Positions 45,546 to 54,702 of a stretch of DNA of 64,000 nucleotides are shown here, in pieces. The position numbers were made by a program, and so were the translations under genes. Source of the stretch: Lachnospiraceae bacterium oral taxon 096 (GTDB lineage: Bacteria; Bacillota; Clostridia; Lachnospirales; Lachnospiraceae); assembly GCA_018141845.1 (NCBI GenBank), contig CP073340.1, positions 165,001 to 229,000 of the forward strand. The letters are read 5' to 3'. Each line of letters opens with the position of its first letter. The stretch's first letter is position 1. The notes beneath the pieces were generated by a model that worked only from the letters and a program-made list of their open reading frames with translations, was not told where the DNA came from and ran no database searches.

Positions 45546-47150
45546 TTATAACTGAGGACCTGCTGCAACCAATGCCTTGCCGGCCTCGTTGCTCTCATAT
45601 TTTACAAAGTTCTTCTGAAATCTTGCTGCGAGATCCTTTGCTTTGTCCTCCCACTCCTTGACATCTGCATAGGTATCACGAGGATCTAAGATCTTAGGAT
45701 CAACACCTGTCAACTGTGTTGGCACTTCAAAGTTAAAGTATGGAATCTTCTTTGTTGGTGCCGTATTTACCTCACCACTCAGGATAGCATCAATAATACC
45801 ACGAGTATCCTTGATGGAGATTCTCTTTCCTGAGCCATTCCAACCTGTATTGACAAGATAAGCCTTAGCACCACTCTTTTTCATCTTCTTTACAAGCTCC
45901 TCAGCATACTTTGTTGGATGTAACTCCAAGAAAGCCTGTCCAAAGCAAGCAGAGAATGTTGGTGTTGGCTCTGTAATTCCTCTCTCTGTACCCGCAAGTT
46001 TTGCTGTAAATCCAGATAAGAAATAATACTGTGTCTGCTCAGGTGTCAAAATCGAAACTGGTGGCAATACACCAAAAGCATCTGCTGATAAGAAAATTAC
46101 ATCCTCAGCATCTGGGGCAGCAGAAACTGGACGAACAATATTCTTAATATGCTCAATTGGGTAAGAAACTCTTGTATTTTCTGTCACGCTCTTATCTGCA
46201 AAATTAAGCTTGCCGTCTTCACTCAAAGTAACATTTTCCAAAAGGGCATTGCGTCGAATGGCATTGTAAATATCTGGCTCTGACTCCTTATCAAGATTGA
46301 TAACTTTTGCATAGCATCCACCTTCAAAGTTAAAAATACCATTGTCATCCCAGCCATGCTCATCATCACCAATCAAAAGACGCTTAGGATCGGTTGAAAG
46401 TGTAGTCTTACCTGTTCCAGAAAGTCCAAAGAAAATGGCAGTATTCTTTCCTTCCATATTTGTGTTTGCAGAACAGTGCATAGAAGCAATTCCCTGCAAT
46501 GGAAGATAGTAGTTCATCATAGAGAACATACCCTTCTTCATCTCACCACCGTACCAAGTGTTGACAATTACCTGCTCACGGCTTGTGATGTTGAACATAA
46601 CTGCAGTCTCTGAATGTAAGCCAAGCTCTGCATAATTTGTCACCTTAGCCTTTGATGCATTATACACAACAAAGTCAGGCTCAAAGTTCTCAAGTTCCTC
46701 CTTTGTTGGATTGACAAACATATTTGTTACAAAATGTGCCTGCCATGCCACTTCTACAATAAAGCGAACAGCCATGCGCTTATGTCCAGCTGCACCGCAG
46801 AATGCATCTACAACATAGAGCTTCTTGTTAGAAAGTTCCTTCTTTGCAATATCCTTTACTGCTGCCCAAGCCTCCTGTGATGCTGGGTGATTATCATTTG
46901 GATATTCCTCACTTGTCCACCAAACAGTGTCCTTTGAATTCTCATCCATAACAATAAACTTATCTTTTGGTGAACGACCAGTGTAAATTCCTGTCATGAC
47001 ATCCACTGCACCAAGCTCGCTGACTCTACCCTTTTCAAATCCCTCTAACTCTGCCTTTGTTTCCTCGTCAAATAGCTGATCATATGATGGATTATAAACA
47101 ATCTCTGTTGTTCCTGTGATACCATACTTTGTTAAATCAATATTTGCCAT
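45546..47150 (-). CDS. pckA: phosphoenolpyruvate carboxykinase (ATP)
   Basis: PckA interconverts oxaloacetate and phosphoenolpyruvate using ATP/ADP. In anaerobes it often runs in the CO2-fixing direction. The 534-residue protein has [13 protein letters not shown] (P-loop, about 240-252), the metal-binding segment [23 protein letters not shown] (about 264-286) and the [15 protein letters not shown] segment. A promoter and terminator flank it, so it is monocistronic. Confidence 0.97.
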   Translation of the reverse strand: MANIDLTKYGITGTTEIVYNPSYDQLFDEETKAELEGFEKGRVSELGAVDVMTGIYTGRSPKDKFIVMDENSKDTVWWTSEEYPNDNHPASQEAWAAVKDIAKKELSNKKLYVVDAFCGAAGHKRMAVRFIVEVAWQAHFVTNMFVNPTKEELENFEPDFVVYNASKAKVTNYAELGLHSETAVMFNITSREQVIVNTWYGGEMKKGMFSMMNYYLPLQGIASMHCSANTNMEGKNTAIFFGLSGTGKTTLSTDPKRLLIGDDEHGWDDNGIFNFEGGCYAKVINLDKESEPDIYNAIRRNALLENVTLSEDGKLNFADKSVTENTRVSYPIEHIKNIVRPVSAAPDAEDVIFLSADAFGVLPPVSILTPEQTQYYFLSGFTAKLAGTERGITEPTPTFSACFGQAFLELHPTKYAEELVKKMKKSGAKAYLVNTGWNGSGKRISIKDTRGIIDAILSGEVNTAPTKKIPYFNFEVPTQLTGVDPKILDPRDTYADVKEWEDKAKDLAARFQKNFVKYESNEAGKALVAAGPQL

Positions 47151-47202
47151 TTTTGTAATCCCTCCCTATCAATATGCGAATATCTGCAATATTCTCTGTC
47201 TT

Positions 47203-47231
47203 ATTATAGCTCTTTATCTTCCTTTTGTCAT
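47203..47231 (-). promoter_or_regulatory. pckA promoter
   Basis: Minus strand -35 ATGACA (47226-47231) and -10 TATAAT (47203-47208), 17-nt spacer, about 50 nt before the pckA ATG. Confidence 0.7.
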
Positions 47232-47288
47232 CTAAAAACCGAATTATATCGTGTTTACTCTGAAAAATTCATATACTTTAGTGAACTA

Positions 47289-47310
47289 CCCATCACCTAA
47301 AGGTAATGGG
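47289..47310 (-). repeat. right-end hairpin of the TnpB element
   Basis: A 9-bp stem (CCCATTACC with GGTGATGGG on the minus strand) with a TTTA loop, downstream of tnpB. The guide (omega/re) RNA would end near here. Confidence 0.7.
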
Positions 47311-47370
47311 CTTCTAAGAGCCTAACAGCTCTATTTAAGAAGTTTGATATTTAAGTTTCCACCTAAATAA

Positions 47371-48621
47371 TTAGGCAATCCTTATTCTTATCGGCGTGTC
47401 CACTTCGCCTCTACTGTATAGGATATTCATATCCACAACACTACTTTTACGCATGATATTTAATGCTCCGTTAACATCTGCATTGATTGTTTTACCACTT
47501 GCCGTTTTGTATAGACCACGATGTAATCTTCTGCCACTAAACGGATACTCTTTTGGATTATCGGCATTGTAAACAGGGAGATCGTCTCTATCCCAAAAAG
47601 ATGATTTCGATGTATAGGATTCTTCCTGTTTTACAAAAACAATGTCATTTAGTTTGCAAAGATATTCCAATTTGTTACGCAACTGTCCATAAGGGATATT
47701 TACAAAATTTTGATTGTTTTGCTTTCCAATATGACTATTAAGTTGAAAAGTCTCATTGTAACCAACAACAAGCGTACCTATATTATTGATGATACAATAA
47801 TCTATCACCCTACGAGCAGTTTTATTCATATAGTCGTTCACCTTATTGTTGCGATTACGAGTAACTGCTTTTTGTCTATTTGTAGACTTTCTACCAAAAT
47901 GCTGTTTATCTTTTATCGATTGCAAACGGGCGTTTTCTTTATTGAACCACTGATTGATCGATTTCAGTCTTTTCCCGTCAATAATGAACGATTGACCACT
48001 ATTTGATACAGCTGTTATGAGATTGTTGATACCTAGGTCAAGTGCAAGTGCGTTGTTCGTGTTTAGATTTCTTTGAATACATTCAGCTTCATATATATAC
48101 TGGATTTCAAAGAACCTTGCATTCGCTTTAGGTATAATGCGTATCTCTTTTATCGTCTTATCAAGAAGTATGGGTGGTATCGTAATTTCAACAGACTTAT
48201 GCGTTTTCTTAAAACTATTGGAAAACGGAAGTATCAGCTGATTACCCTTAAGTCTTACAAAACCAATGATCAGTGTTGTGTATCCATCTTTTGGAAGATA
48301 ATGTGGCAGTTTACAATCCGTAAAAGCATATTTTCCCTGCTTGACAAGTTTAAGCAGACCAAAAAATGACTGAAACGAGCCATCAACCTCTTTCAGTATC
48401 TGCTGTGCCATATTGGAATTTAATGCCTTATAATTAGGACTATTCTTTAAAAGAGTGTAATTCTTCTCATATTTGAGAAATTCACCTTCTGTAAAATAAT
48501 GCTGACGCACATTATAGATTGCCTCATTAGCAAGATTCTTAGCCGTATGACAAAGTTCCCTGATTGTGATGTAATCTTCCTTGGACAGATGTTTCACTTG
48601 TTGTTTTACAGTAAGATACAT
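47371..48621 (-). CDS. tnpB: TnpB-family RNA-guided nuclease lacking the zinc ribbon
   Basis: TnpB is the transposon-encoded nuclease guided by an RNA from its own 3' end, ancestral to Cas12. In the longer reading, the RuvC residues are D201 (ALDLGINN), E296 (VVGYNETF) and D388 (INADVNGALNIM), so it should be active. The zinc-ribbon cysteines that usually follow TSK are missing: TSKSSFWDRD then a HRGLYKTASGKTINAD-type segment. The start at 48621 has GGAG before it; an ATG 6 codons earlier overlaps the RBS. Confidence 0.9.
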   Translation of the reverse strand: MYLTVKQQVKHLSKEDYITIRELCHTAKNLANEAIYNVRQHYFTEGEFLKYEKNYTLLKNSPNYKALNSNMAQQILKEVDGSFQSFFGLLKLVKQGKYAFTDCKLPHYLPKDGYTTLIIGFVRLKGNQLILPFSNSFKKTHKSVEITIPPILLDKTIKEIRIIPKANARFFEIQYIYEAECIQRNLNTNNALALDLGINNLITAVSNSGQSFIIDGKRLKSINQWFNKENARLQSIKDKQHFGRKSTNRQKAVTRNRNNKVNDYMNKTARRVIDYCIINNIGTLVVGYNETFQLNSHIGKQNNQNFVNIPYGQLRNKLEYLCKLNDIVFVKQEESYTSKSSFWDRDDLPVYNADNPKEYPFSGRRLHRGLYKTASGKTINADVNGALNIMRKSSVVDMNILYSRGEVDTPIRIRIA

Positions 48622-48738
48622 ACGATTTTCTCCTTTCATAGACTCGGAAATAGGATTTCCTATATATGTATTATAGCATATATTTTAAATGATAGTATTT
48701 AAGTAAAATATATATGTTGTAAACCTAACGCCATTCAT

Positions 48739-48760
48739 CCCACGATCTAAAGACCATGGG
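48739..48760 (-). repeat. left-end hairpin of the TnpB element
   Basis: A 9-bp stem with two wobble pairs (CCCATGGTC with GATCGTGGG on the minus strand) and a TTTA loop, matching the right-end hairpin at 47289-47310. Confidence 0.7.
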
Positions 48761-48841
48761 TTTTCTGGCTGTTATATTATAAAATTTTCTCCTATATCAA
48801 TTTCATCCATAAGGAATATATTTTTCCATTAATTTTCCACT

Positions 48842-48898
48842 TCTTAATCTAAACATAAGGTAACACCAATGTTTTCTTAATCTAACACAGTTATGATA
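48842..48898 (+). promoter_or_regulatory. direct repeats and -10 before the ABC operon
   Basis: TTCTTAATCTAA occurs at 48842-48853 and 48875-48886, 33 bp apart, followed by TATGAT (48893-48898). There is no good -35; the second repeat covers that region. This looks like an activator site on a weak promoter. Confidence 0.5.
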
Positions 48899-48918
48899 AA
48901 GAAAACGGAGGTATAGAT

Positions 48919-49821
48919 ATGAACAAAAATGCAATTGAAATTCAGAACTTACAAAAATCCTATCATGGAACAACAGTAGTAGATATTCAGAAGTTGACCA
49001 TTCGCCAAGGTGAAATCTATGGCTTTTTAGGTCCAAATGGTGCAGGAAAGTCAACGACAATGAAGATGATTCTTTCCCTTATCCATCCCGATGCAGGAAA
49101 TATTCGCATCTTTGGAAGAGAAATTACAAATTCCAATGCACAATATCTCAGCCAAATTGGATCAATGATTGAGGAACCATCCTACTATCCAAATTTAACC
49201 GGTTATGAAAATCTCTCAGTATTTCAAAAAATGCTTCAATTTCCCAAGGAAAATATCAAAGAGATACTTCACCTTGTAGGACTCGACGAGGAAAAAAATA
49301 GAAATAAATGTGTTGGTGCCTATTCCCTTGGAATGAAGCAAAGACTTGCTCTTGCCTTTGCTCTTGTCAAAAGACCTAGACTTTTACTTTTAGATGAACC
49401 AACTAATGGACTTGATCCTGCAGGTATCCATGAAATTCGAGAACTCATTGTTCGCCTCACAAAGGATTCGGGACTTACGGTGCTTATTTCCAGCCATATT
49501 CTCCCAGAAATCGAGCATATTGCTGACCGTGTCGGTATTATTCACCATGGAAAATTGCTGTTTGAAGGAAGAATAGATGAAATTCAATCAAAGGCCAACA
49601 TTGTTCTCCAAGGAGATTTTTCAAAACTTCAACCTGTGGAAAATGAACTAAAAAAGATTGTCCAAGAGCAGGATACACACCACCTCACTCTTCCCGACTT
49701 GCCAGACCAAAAAATTGCCGACATTATCTTTTTACTTTCTAAGGCAAAAATTCCAATTTATCGTGTCGTTCGCAATCAAGAAAGCTTAGAAAATATTTTT
49801 TTGCATCTAACACAACAATAG
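48919..49821 (+). CDS. ABC transporter ATP-binding protein, LanF/BcrA-like
   Basis: A 300-residue ATPase with Walker A GPNGAGKST (about 40-48), signature YSLGMKQRLALA and Walker B LLLLDEPTNGLD. The sequence style is of the LanF/BcrA group used in self-protection or resistance to lantibiotics and bacitracin. The two downstream genes are its permeases. RBS CGGAGG. Confidence 0.92.
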   Translation: MNKNAIEIQNLQKSYHGTTVVDIQKLTIRQGEIYGFLGPNGAGKSTTMKMILSLIHPDAGNIRIFGREITNSNAQYLSQIGSMIEEPSYYPNLTGYENLSVFQKMLQFPKENIKEILHLVGLDEEKNRNKCVGAYSLGMKQRLALAFALVKRPRLLLLDEPTNGLDPAGIHEIRELIVRLTKDSGLTVLISSHILPEIEHIADRVGIIHHGKLLFEGRIDEIQSKANIVLQGDFSKLQPVENELKKIVQEQDTHHLTLPDLPDQKIADIIFLLSKAKIPIYRVVRNQESLENIFLHLTQQ

Positions 49822-49837
49822 GAACAAGGAGAAAATT

Positions 49838-50620
49838 ATGTCAATTTTTCACTCTCTACACATCGAAATACTAAAATCCAAACGGACAAAATCATTTTTT
49901 ATTGTCTTTTTCTTGATGATCATTGCCACTGTATGGAACCTTGCCTGTACTGTATCAGAAATCAGCAAGCATTCTGAGCTATGGATTCCTGGAAGTCTAT
50001 TCAACAACCAAACAGTGGATGTATTGCTTTTGCCAATGGCCATCAGTGTCTTTGTGTCTAAACTTTGGGATATTGAACGCAGTGGCTCTACTTTTAAGCT
50101 GCTGCGCTCCAATGGTCAATCTCTCTCTTCTATTATTTTTGCAAAAATGGAGCTTGGCATCGGATTTTTATCCCTGCTCAGCCTCTTTGAAAATCTGATT
50201 ATTTTAGTATTTGGTTATTTTAATCATATTTCTATTTCGACATTTGCATTTTTTATTGCCGTGATTGGAAAAATATTCAACATTGTTCTGCTCTTTATGA
50301 TTTATCAAAGTATTGCTGTGCTTTTCAATAGCCGAGGAGTTTTACTTACTTTGGGAATTATTGGTGGATTTATTGGTATCTCTTTGAGTGCAAAAAGTTC
50401 CATGATCTTTAGTTTTCTCATCCCTTGGATTGGTGCTGCTGCACTCTCTCCCTATAAGTTCTCACTTCTCTCGTCTGAAACCAATAATATTTCTTACACC
50501 TATATTGCAGATGACCTCATCTTAATGAAGCTATCGCTCTATTTTGTATATATTATTCTTATGTTGCTTATTTCAAGAAGAATTTTTAAAAGAAAGGATG
50601 GTGAACAACCATGTCTCTAA
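49838..50620 (+). CDS. ABC-2 permease, LanE/G-like
   Basis: A 260-residue protein with six predicted membrane helices. It begins MSIFHSLHIEILKSKRTKSFF, a form usual for bacteriocin-immunity permeases (LanE/LanG, BcrB). It follows the ATPase by 16 nt, with AAGGAG. It overlaps the second permease by 10 nt. Confidence 0.85.
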   Translation: MSIFHSLHIEILKSKRTKSFFIVFFLMIIATVWNLACTVSEISKHSELWIPGSLFNNQTVDVLLLPMAISVFVSKLWDIERSGSTFKLLRSNGQSLSSIIFAKMELGIGFLSLLSLFENLIILVFGYFNHISISTFAFFIAVIGKIFNIVLLFMIYQSIAVLFNSRGVLLTLGIIGGFIGISLSAKSSMIFSFLIPWIGAAALSPYKFSLLSSETNNISYTYIADDLILMKLSLYFVYIILMLLISRRIFKRKDGEQPCL

Positions 50621-51339
50621 ACTATTTTATTGCAGAATGGAAAAAGGCAAAAAAAGCAGAAATTCTATTTAGCGGAGTCTGTCTACTATTTTTTGCCTCA
50701 CTATTTGGTTTATTCACTTATTTTGCCAATCGCCAAGTTCTAATTGATGGACAACAAGCACAAGTACTCTGGGGACAACTTGTCTTTTTTTACAGCTTGC
50801 TATTTTTTCCTCCCATGGTCGCTATTATTGTTTCACTTATTTTTATGCCAGAATTTGAACGAAAAACTTTGGAAATGCTATTGGCAAACAATATCTCCAG
50901 ATCAAAACTTCTACTTGGCAAAATTGCTATGGCCACATTTTTTGTTTGCTTGTTCCAATTTTTTATTCTTCTCATTTACATTGTAGCTGCAAAAATTTCT
51001 TCACTAGATAGTCAACTTTTGCTCTCTTTGCACATCAAATGGACGCTCTTTTCTATTGTTGGTGCACTTCCTGTGATTTCACTTCAGTGCTACTTTTGTA
51101 TTCGCACAAAAAACTTTAGTAAGTGTGTGGCCACCTCTATTTTAGGTGCATTTGGAACAATGATTCTTCTATTTGTCAATGAAGATTTCCTTGTCATCTA
51201 TCCCTACGCTCAACCATCCCTCGCTCTTCGCGCAAGAGCACTTGTTGACTACTCTTCCTTACAGTGGGGTATTCTGTTGATCATCTGCATTGTAGAGAGT
51301 GGACTATTTTTTATTCTTAGCCTGCGACAACTAAAATAA
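50611..51339 (+). CDS. ABC-2 permease, LanG/E-like
   Basis: A 242-residue six-helix permease, the second of the pair. The segment FERKTLEMLLANNISRSKLLLGKI (about 88-111) is the cytoplasmic coupling region typical of this group. The three genes together fit a LanFEG-type exporter. There is no neighbouring lantibiotic gene or kinase/regulator pair, so it is probably for resistance to peptides made by others. Confidence 0.85.
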   Translation: MSLNYFIAEWKKAKKAEILFSGVCLLFFASLFGLFTYFANRQVLIDGQQAQVLWGQLVFFYSLLFFPPMVAIIVSLIFMPEFERKTLEMLLANNISRSKLLLGKIAMATFFVCLFQFFILLIYIVAAKISSLDSQLLLSLHIKWTLFSIVGALPVISLQCYFCIRTKNFSKCVATSILGAFGTMILLFVNEDFLVIYPYAQPSLALRARALVDYSSLQWGILLIICIVESGLFFILSLRQLK

Positions 51340-51352
51340 TAGACAAAATAAA

Positions 51353-51389
51353 GGAGCTATAGCCGACAAAATATGTCCTCTATAGCTCC
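51353..51389 (-). terminator. terminator after the amidase gene
   Basis: Inverted repeat GGAGCTATAG..CTATAGCTCC. On the minus strand it is followed by TTTATTTTG, so it chiefly serves the amidase; it may also stop the convergent ABC operon. Confidence 0.75.
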
Positions 51390-51396
51390 ACCTATT

Positions 51397-52488
51397 CTAA
51401 TTATTGAAATACTGATCTACACCATTGACAATTCCCTGTGCAAGTTCATCCTTATTCTCAATCAATTTCTTGGCATCCCCTACATTGTCCGCAAATCCAA
51501 CCTCAACTAGAGTTGTCGGAATAGATGAATACCCAAAGATACGAAGTCTTGCCGAATTTGCACCAATATTAGGAATTCCTACACTTGATGAAATACTGCT
51601 ACCCATAATCTCTGCCAATCGCTTAGATGCCGGCTGTGTCTGTGTCAATCCCAATGTTTTTGTATAACCACTCAATGTCGCCCCTGACATATAGTCATAA
51701 TCACCTGGGTAAAAGCTGACTGTGCCACTAACTTTTCCCGATGCACTAGAATTGCTGTGCAAAGAAATCATAATGTCCGATGTCTCACTGGCAATAGCAC
51801 CTCTGGTACCATTGGAAAGATTTTGATTTTCCTCAATTCTTCCCATTACCACACGATATCCCTTGGCCACTAACTTGTCTTTTGCCTTCACTGCAAGGCG
51901 GACAGTAAATTGTGGCTCAGTCTCTGAATGAGAATAAGCATCGGGCGTATCTCTTGATTGCACACCAATTCCAAATCCCTTACTGCCCACACTGGTTGTC
52001 TTCATTCCTGCAAGCACCTGTGCATCACTCATTGGATAGCTCTTTTCTGATTTCACAGTTTCAATTGCTGAATTTCCAAGTCCATGTCCTGCATCCAAAA
52101 AGACGGTATGCCCATTAAAATTCTTTGGCTCAAAGACATAGGCCTTGTACTCTGGTGCATTGCCTGCGGCATCCTTCCAAAGATATGGTCTATATTTTGA
52201 GTTCTGACTCAATGTATACTCATGCATTGACACCGCATCACTTGTATTATTGGTGTTCGTGCTATTATTTGTATTATTTGCCCCATTGGACTTTCCAAGA
52301 TTTGCTCCTGGGCCACTCACCCCTGGACCTACTGCTCCGCTTGCACTGGCACCTGCCTTTTGCTGTAAATTAACGCCAGGTCCTCCCTTTGCATTGGACG
52401 AAATTACTGTTGCATTTGCCACACTTGTCATAGACAAGGCCATCAATAAACTTGCTGCTACGGCACTCACTCTCTTTGTTTTGTTCAC
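51397..52488 (-). CDS. N-acetylmuramoyl-L-alanine amidase (Amidase_3)
   Basis: A 363-residue exported peptidoglycan amidase. The signal peptide ends SVANA (about residue 26). A Gly/Asn-rich linker spans about 30-90, then a short beta segment, then the catalytic Amidase_3 domain with zinc ligands visible in FLDAGHG, SETEPQFTVR, SLHSNSS and the catalytic LVEVGF. The start is GTG at 52488 with AAGGAG 7 nt before it; a longer reading begins with TTG inside the RBS. It is monocistronic between proS and a terminator. Confidence 0.92.
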   Translation of the reverse strand: MNKTKRVSAVAASLLMALSMTSVANATVISSNAKGGPGVNLQQKAGASASGAVGPGVSGPGANLGKSNGANNTNNSTNTNNTSDAVSMHEYTLSQNSKYRPYLWKDAAGNAPEYKAYVFEPKNFNGHTVFLDAGHGLGNSAIETVKSEKSYPMSDAQVLAGMKTTSVGSKGFGIGVQSRDTPDAYSHSETEPQFTVRLAVKAKDKLVAKGYRVVMGRIEENQNLSNGTRGAIASETSDIMISLHSNSSASGKVSGTVSFYPGDYDYMSGATLSGYTKTLGLTQTQPASKRLAEIMGSSISSSVGIPNIGANSARLRIFGYSSIPTTLVEVGFADNVGDAKKLIENKDELAQGIVNGVDQYFNN

Positions 52489-52583
52489 GAATATCTCCTT
52501 TCTCAAATCACCTATGTGACAAAGAAATTATAGCACAAAACAAAGAAAAAACTTCTTACAACTCTCTAACAACTATGCTACTT

Positions 52584-54317
52584 TTATTCTACCTTTGCAT
52601 AGATGTCATCATATAACTTCTTGCGTAAATTCTTAATATAATCCATTGCATTATCAACGGCCACATTTTCCTCCACGCTCTTATCTCTAGTCACTACCTC
52701 AATCACTCCGTCCTTTAGTCCTCTTGGGCTGACAATCACACGAATTGGTGCCGCAAGTAAATCTGCATCAGAGAACATTGAACCTGGACGAACATCACGG
52801 TCATCATAGAGTACTTCCACACCCTCTTTTTGTAACTGATGATAAAGTTTATCTGCCTCTTCCTTTGTCTGCTCATCATCCACACGCAAACAGCAAACTT
52901 CAACCTCCCAAGGTGCCACGGTAATTGGCCAAATTGGACCAAATTCATCATGTCTTGCCTCACAAATTGATGCAGCCAATCGACCAACACCGATGCCATA
53001 GCAACCCATAATTGGATACTGTTGCTCGCCATTCTCATCCAAATATTGCATATTCATCGATACGGTGTACTTATCCCCAAGCTGGAAGATGTTGCCGACT
53101 TCAATACCTCTTTTAATAATAATGCTCTTCTTGCCACAGCAAGGACAGATACTACCTTCCTTTACCTTCGCAATGTCGACAAATTCAACATCTCCAAGGT
53201 CTCTTGCAATATTGAAGTTTCTATAATGAAATCCTTCCTTATTCGCACCACAGACAAAGCCATCAATTCCCTTTAGAGAGAGATCGATGTAGACTGTCAC
53301 ATCACTTGAAATTCCCTTAGGTCCAATATATCCTGCAACAAGTGGTGCGTCCTCTGTAATCTCTGCTGGACGAATTTCTGTGCCAAGTAAATTGGTAAGC
53401 TTTGTCTCATTGACCTCGTAATCTCCACGGACAAAGGCAACCACATAAGAATCATCATCAGCTCTTTGGTAAACCACAGCCTTACAAGAATTCTCAATAC
53501 TGCTCGTTAAAAATTGATTGACAGCCTCAATGGTCTTACAATCTGGCGTTTCAATAAGCTCTAACTCCTTTATTTCATTCTTGCTTACATTTTCTACCTT
53601 GTTTTCTGCCGCCTCCATATTGGCACGGTATCCGCACTCTGGACAAATAACAATGGAATCTTCTCCAGCATCAGCAAGAAGCATATACTCATGAGATAAG
53701 CTTCCACCCATCATTCCAGAATCAGAAGCTACGGTCACAACCTCTGGCACACCGGCCTTTTGGAAGATGCGAGTATAAGCCTTGAAAAAGTCATCATAGG
53801 TCTTTTCCAAATCCTTTTGATTTGTATGGAAGGAATAGGCATCACTCATGGTAAATTCGCGCACACGAATCATTCCCGCCCTAGGTCTTGCCTCATCTCG
53901 AAACTTTCTCTGCATCTGGTGTACAGTAAAAGGATATCTCGTATAGGACTGTCCATACTCACGCACAAGCTGTACTGCCGCCTCCTCATGAGTCATACCA
54001 AGTACAAGCTTTGCCTTGTTGCGATCTTGTATGCGCAATAGCTCATTGCCCACGCTCTCATATCTACCTGACTCCTCCCACAAATCTGCTGGAAGAACAA
54101 ATGGAAAGAGAACTTCCTGTGAGCCAATCGAATCCAACTCACTATTGATAATTCTTTCAATTTTTTTTGTAATTCTTCTCATTGTTGGAAGTTCAGAATA
54201 AATACCACTACCCACATACTTAATATAGCCTCCACGCACCATCAATGCATGGCTTTCTACCACACAATCTGCTGGTCTTTCCTTAAATCGCAATCCCACT
54301 AAATTTGATACTTTCAT
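52584..54317 (-). CDS. proS: prolyl-tRNA synthetase, bacterial type with editing domain
   Basis: A 577-residue class II synthetase of the bacterial type, with the editing (INS/YbaK-like) domain inserted between motifs 2 and 3 (about 225-405). N-terminal motif GGYIKYVGSGIYSELPTMRRI and motif 2 FRDEARPRAGMIRVREF (about 135-151) are clear. The anticodon-binding domain is at the C-terminus. A T-box leader lies upstream, so expression depends on uncharged tRNA-Pro. RBS GGAGAGG. Confidence 0.96.
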   Translation of the reverse strand: MKVSNLVGLRFKERPADCVVESHALMVRGGYIKYVGSGIYSELPTMRRITKKIERIINSELDSIGSQEVLFPFVLPADLWEESGRYESVGNELLRIQDRNKAKLVLGMTHEEAAVQLVREYGQSYTRYPFTVHQMQRKFRDEARPRAGMIRVREFTMSDAYSFHTNQKDLEKTYDDFFKAYTRIFQKAGVPEVVTVASDSGMMGGSLSHEYMLLADAGEDSIVICPECGYRANMEAAENKVENVSKNEIKELELIETPDCKTIEAVNQFLTSSIENSCKAVVYQRADDDSYVVAFVRGDYEVNETKLTNLLGTEIRPAEITEDAPLVAGYIGPKGISSDVTVYIDLSLKGIDGFVCGANKEGFHYRNFNIARDLGDVEFVDIAKVKEGSICPCCGKKSIIIKRGIEVGNIFQLGDKYTVSMNMQYLDENGEQQYPIMGCYGIGVGRLAASICEARHDEFGPIWPITVAPWEVEVCCLRVDDEQTKEEADKLYHQLQKEGVEVLYDDRDVRPGSMFSDADLLAAPIRVIVSPRGLKDGVIEVVTRDKSVEENVAVDNAMDYIKNLRKKLYDDIYAKVE

Positions 54318-54344
54318 TTTAACCTCTCCTTTTGTCTTAAATAT

Positions 54345-54383
54345 AAAAAGCCCTAAGCAATATATCTCTACATTGCTTAGGGC
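54345..54383 (-). terminator. T-box terminator
   Basis: A 12-bp perfect stem followed by five T on the minus strand, just upstream of the proS RBS; the conditional terminator of the T-box. Confidence 0.85.
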
Positions 54384-54636
54384 GAATTATCCATCCGTGT
54401 TACCACCTAAATTCAGGCACTGCCTGCACTCATCGAAAGCTCTACATCTGTATTTACTCTCTGTCTCTGATAACGGTGACCTCCGTCAGGACTTTCGCAA
54501 GTGCGAACCCTCTCGCCTCACATTCATCCTGCTGCTCCCAGACCGGTTTCTGTAAATCTTTCTCAAGGTCTCTCAGCCATGAACCTCTCTCTGTGGATGC
54601 CAACTTACATACTCTTCTGTTCTTTGCATTTATCAG
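54345..54636 (-). promoter_or_regulatory. T-box leader of proS
   Basis: On the minus strand stem I is closed by CTGATAA (54630-54636) and TTATCAG (54467-54473). AGAGAG occurs in the distal part. The T-box sequence AGGTGGTAACACGG is at 54395-54408. The terminator is at 54345-54383 (GCCCTAAGCAAT with ATTGCTTAGGGC, then TTTTT). A CCT at 54488-54490 after GAAAGT is a candidate proline specifier, but CCG nearer the stem cannot be ruled out. Uncharged tRNA-Pro should favour read-through. Confidence 0.88.
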
Positions 54637-54637
54637 T

Positions 54638-54666
54638 AAGATATCACAAGCAAGAAATCTTGTCAA
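54638..54666 (-). promoter_or_regulatory. proS T-box promoter
   Basis: Minus strand -35 TTGACA (54661-54666) and -10 TATCTT (54638-54643) with a 17-nt spacer, immediately before stem I. Confidence 0.7.
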
Positions 54667-54702
54667 CTGTAAGTTCGATATTTTTTTGACTTTATAAAAC
54701 TT

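Larger units (their letters stand above)
47289..48760 (-). mobile_element. IS200/IS605-type element with tnpB only
   Basis: Hairpins at 47289-47310 and 48739-48760 have the same orientation, the same 22-nt length, CCCA/TGGG ends and TTTA loops. They flank tnpB (47371-48621). Subterminal hairpins are typical of IS200/IS605 ends. No tnpA is present. The true cleavage sites just outside the hairpins cannot be fixed from one copy. It lies between the pckA promoter and the ABC transporter promoter. Confidence 0.72.

Noticed and set aside
54454..54697. Short ORFs upstream of proS
   Set aside because: They cover the T-box leader, whose stem, T-box sequence and terminator explain the region, and they have no RBS or family match.
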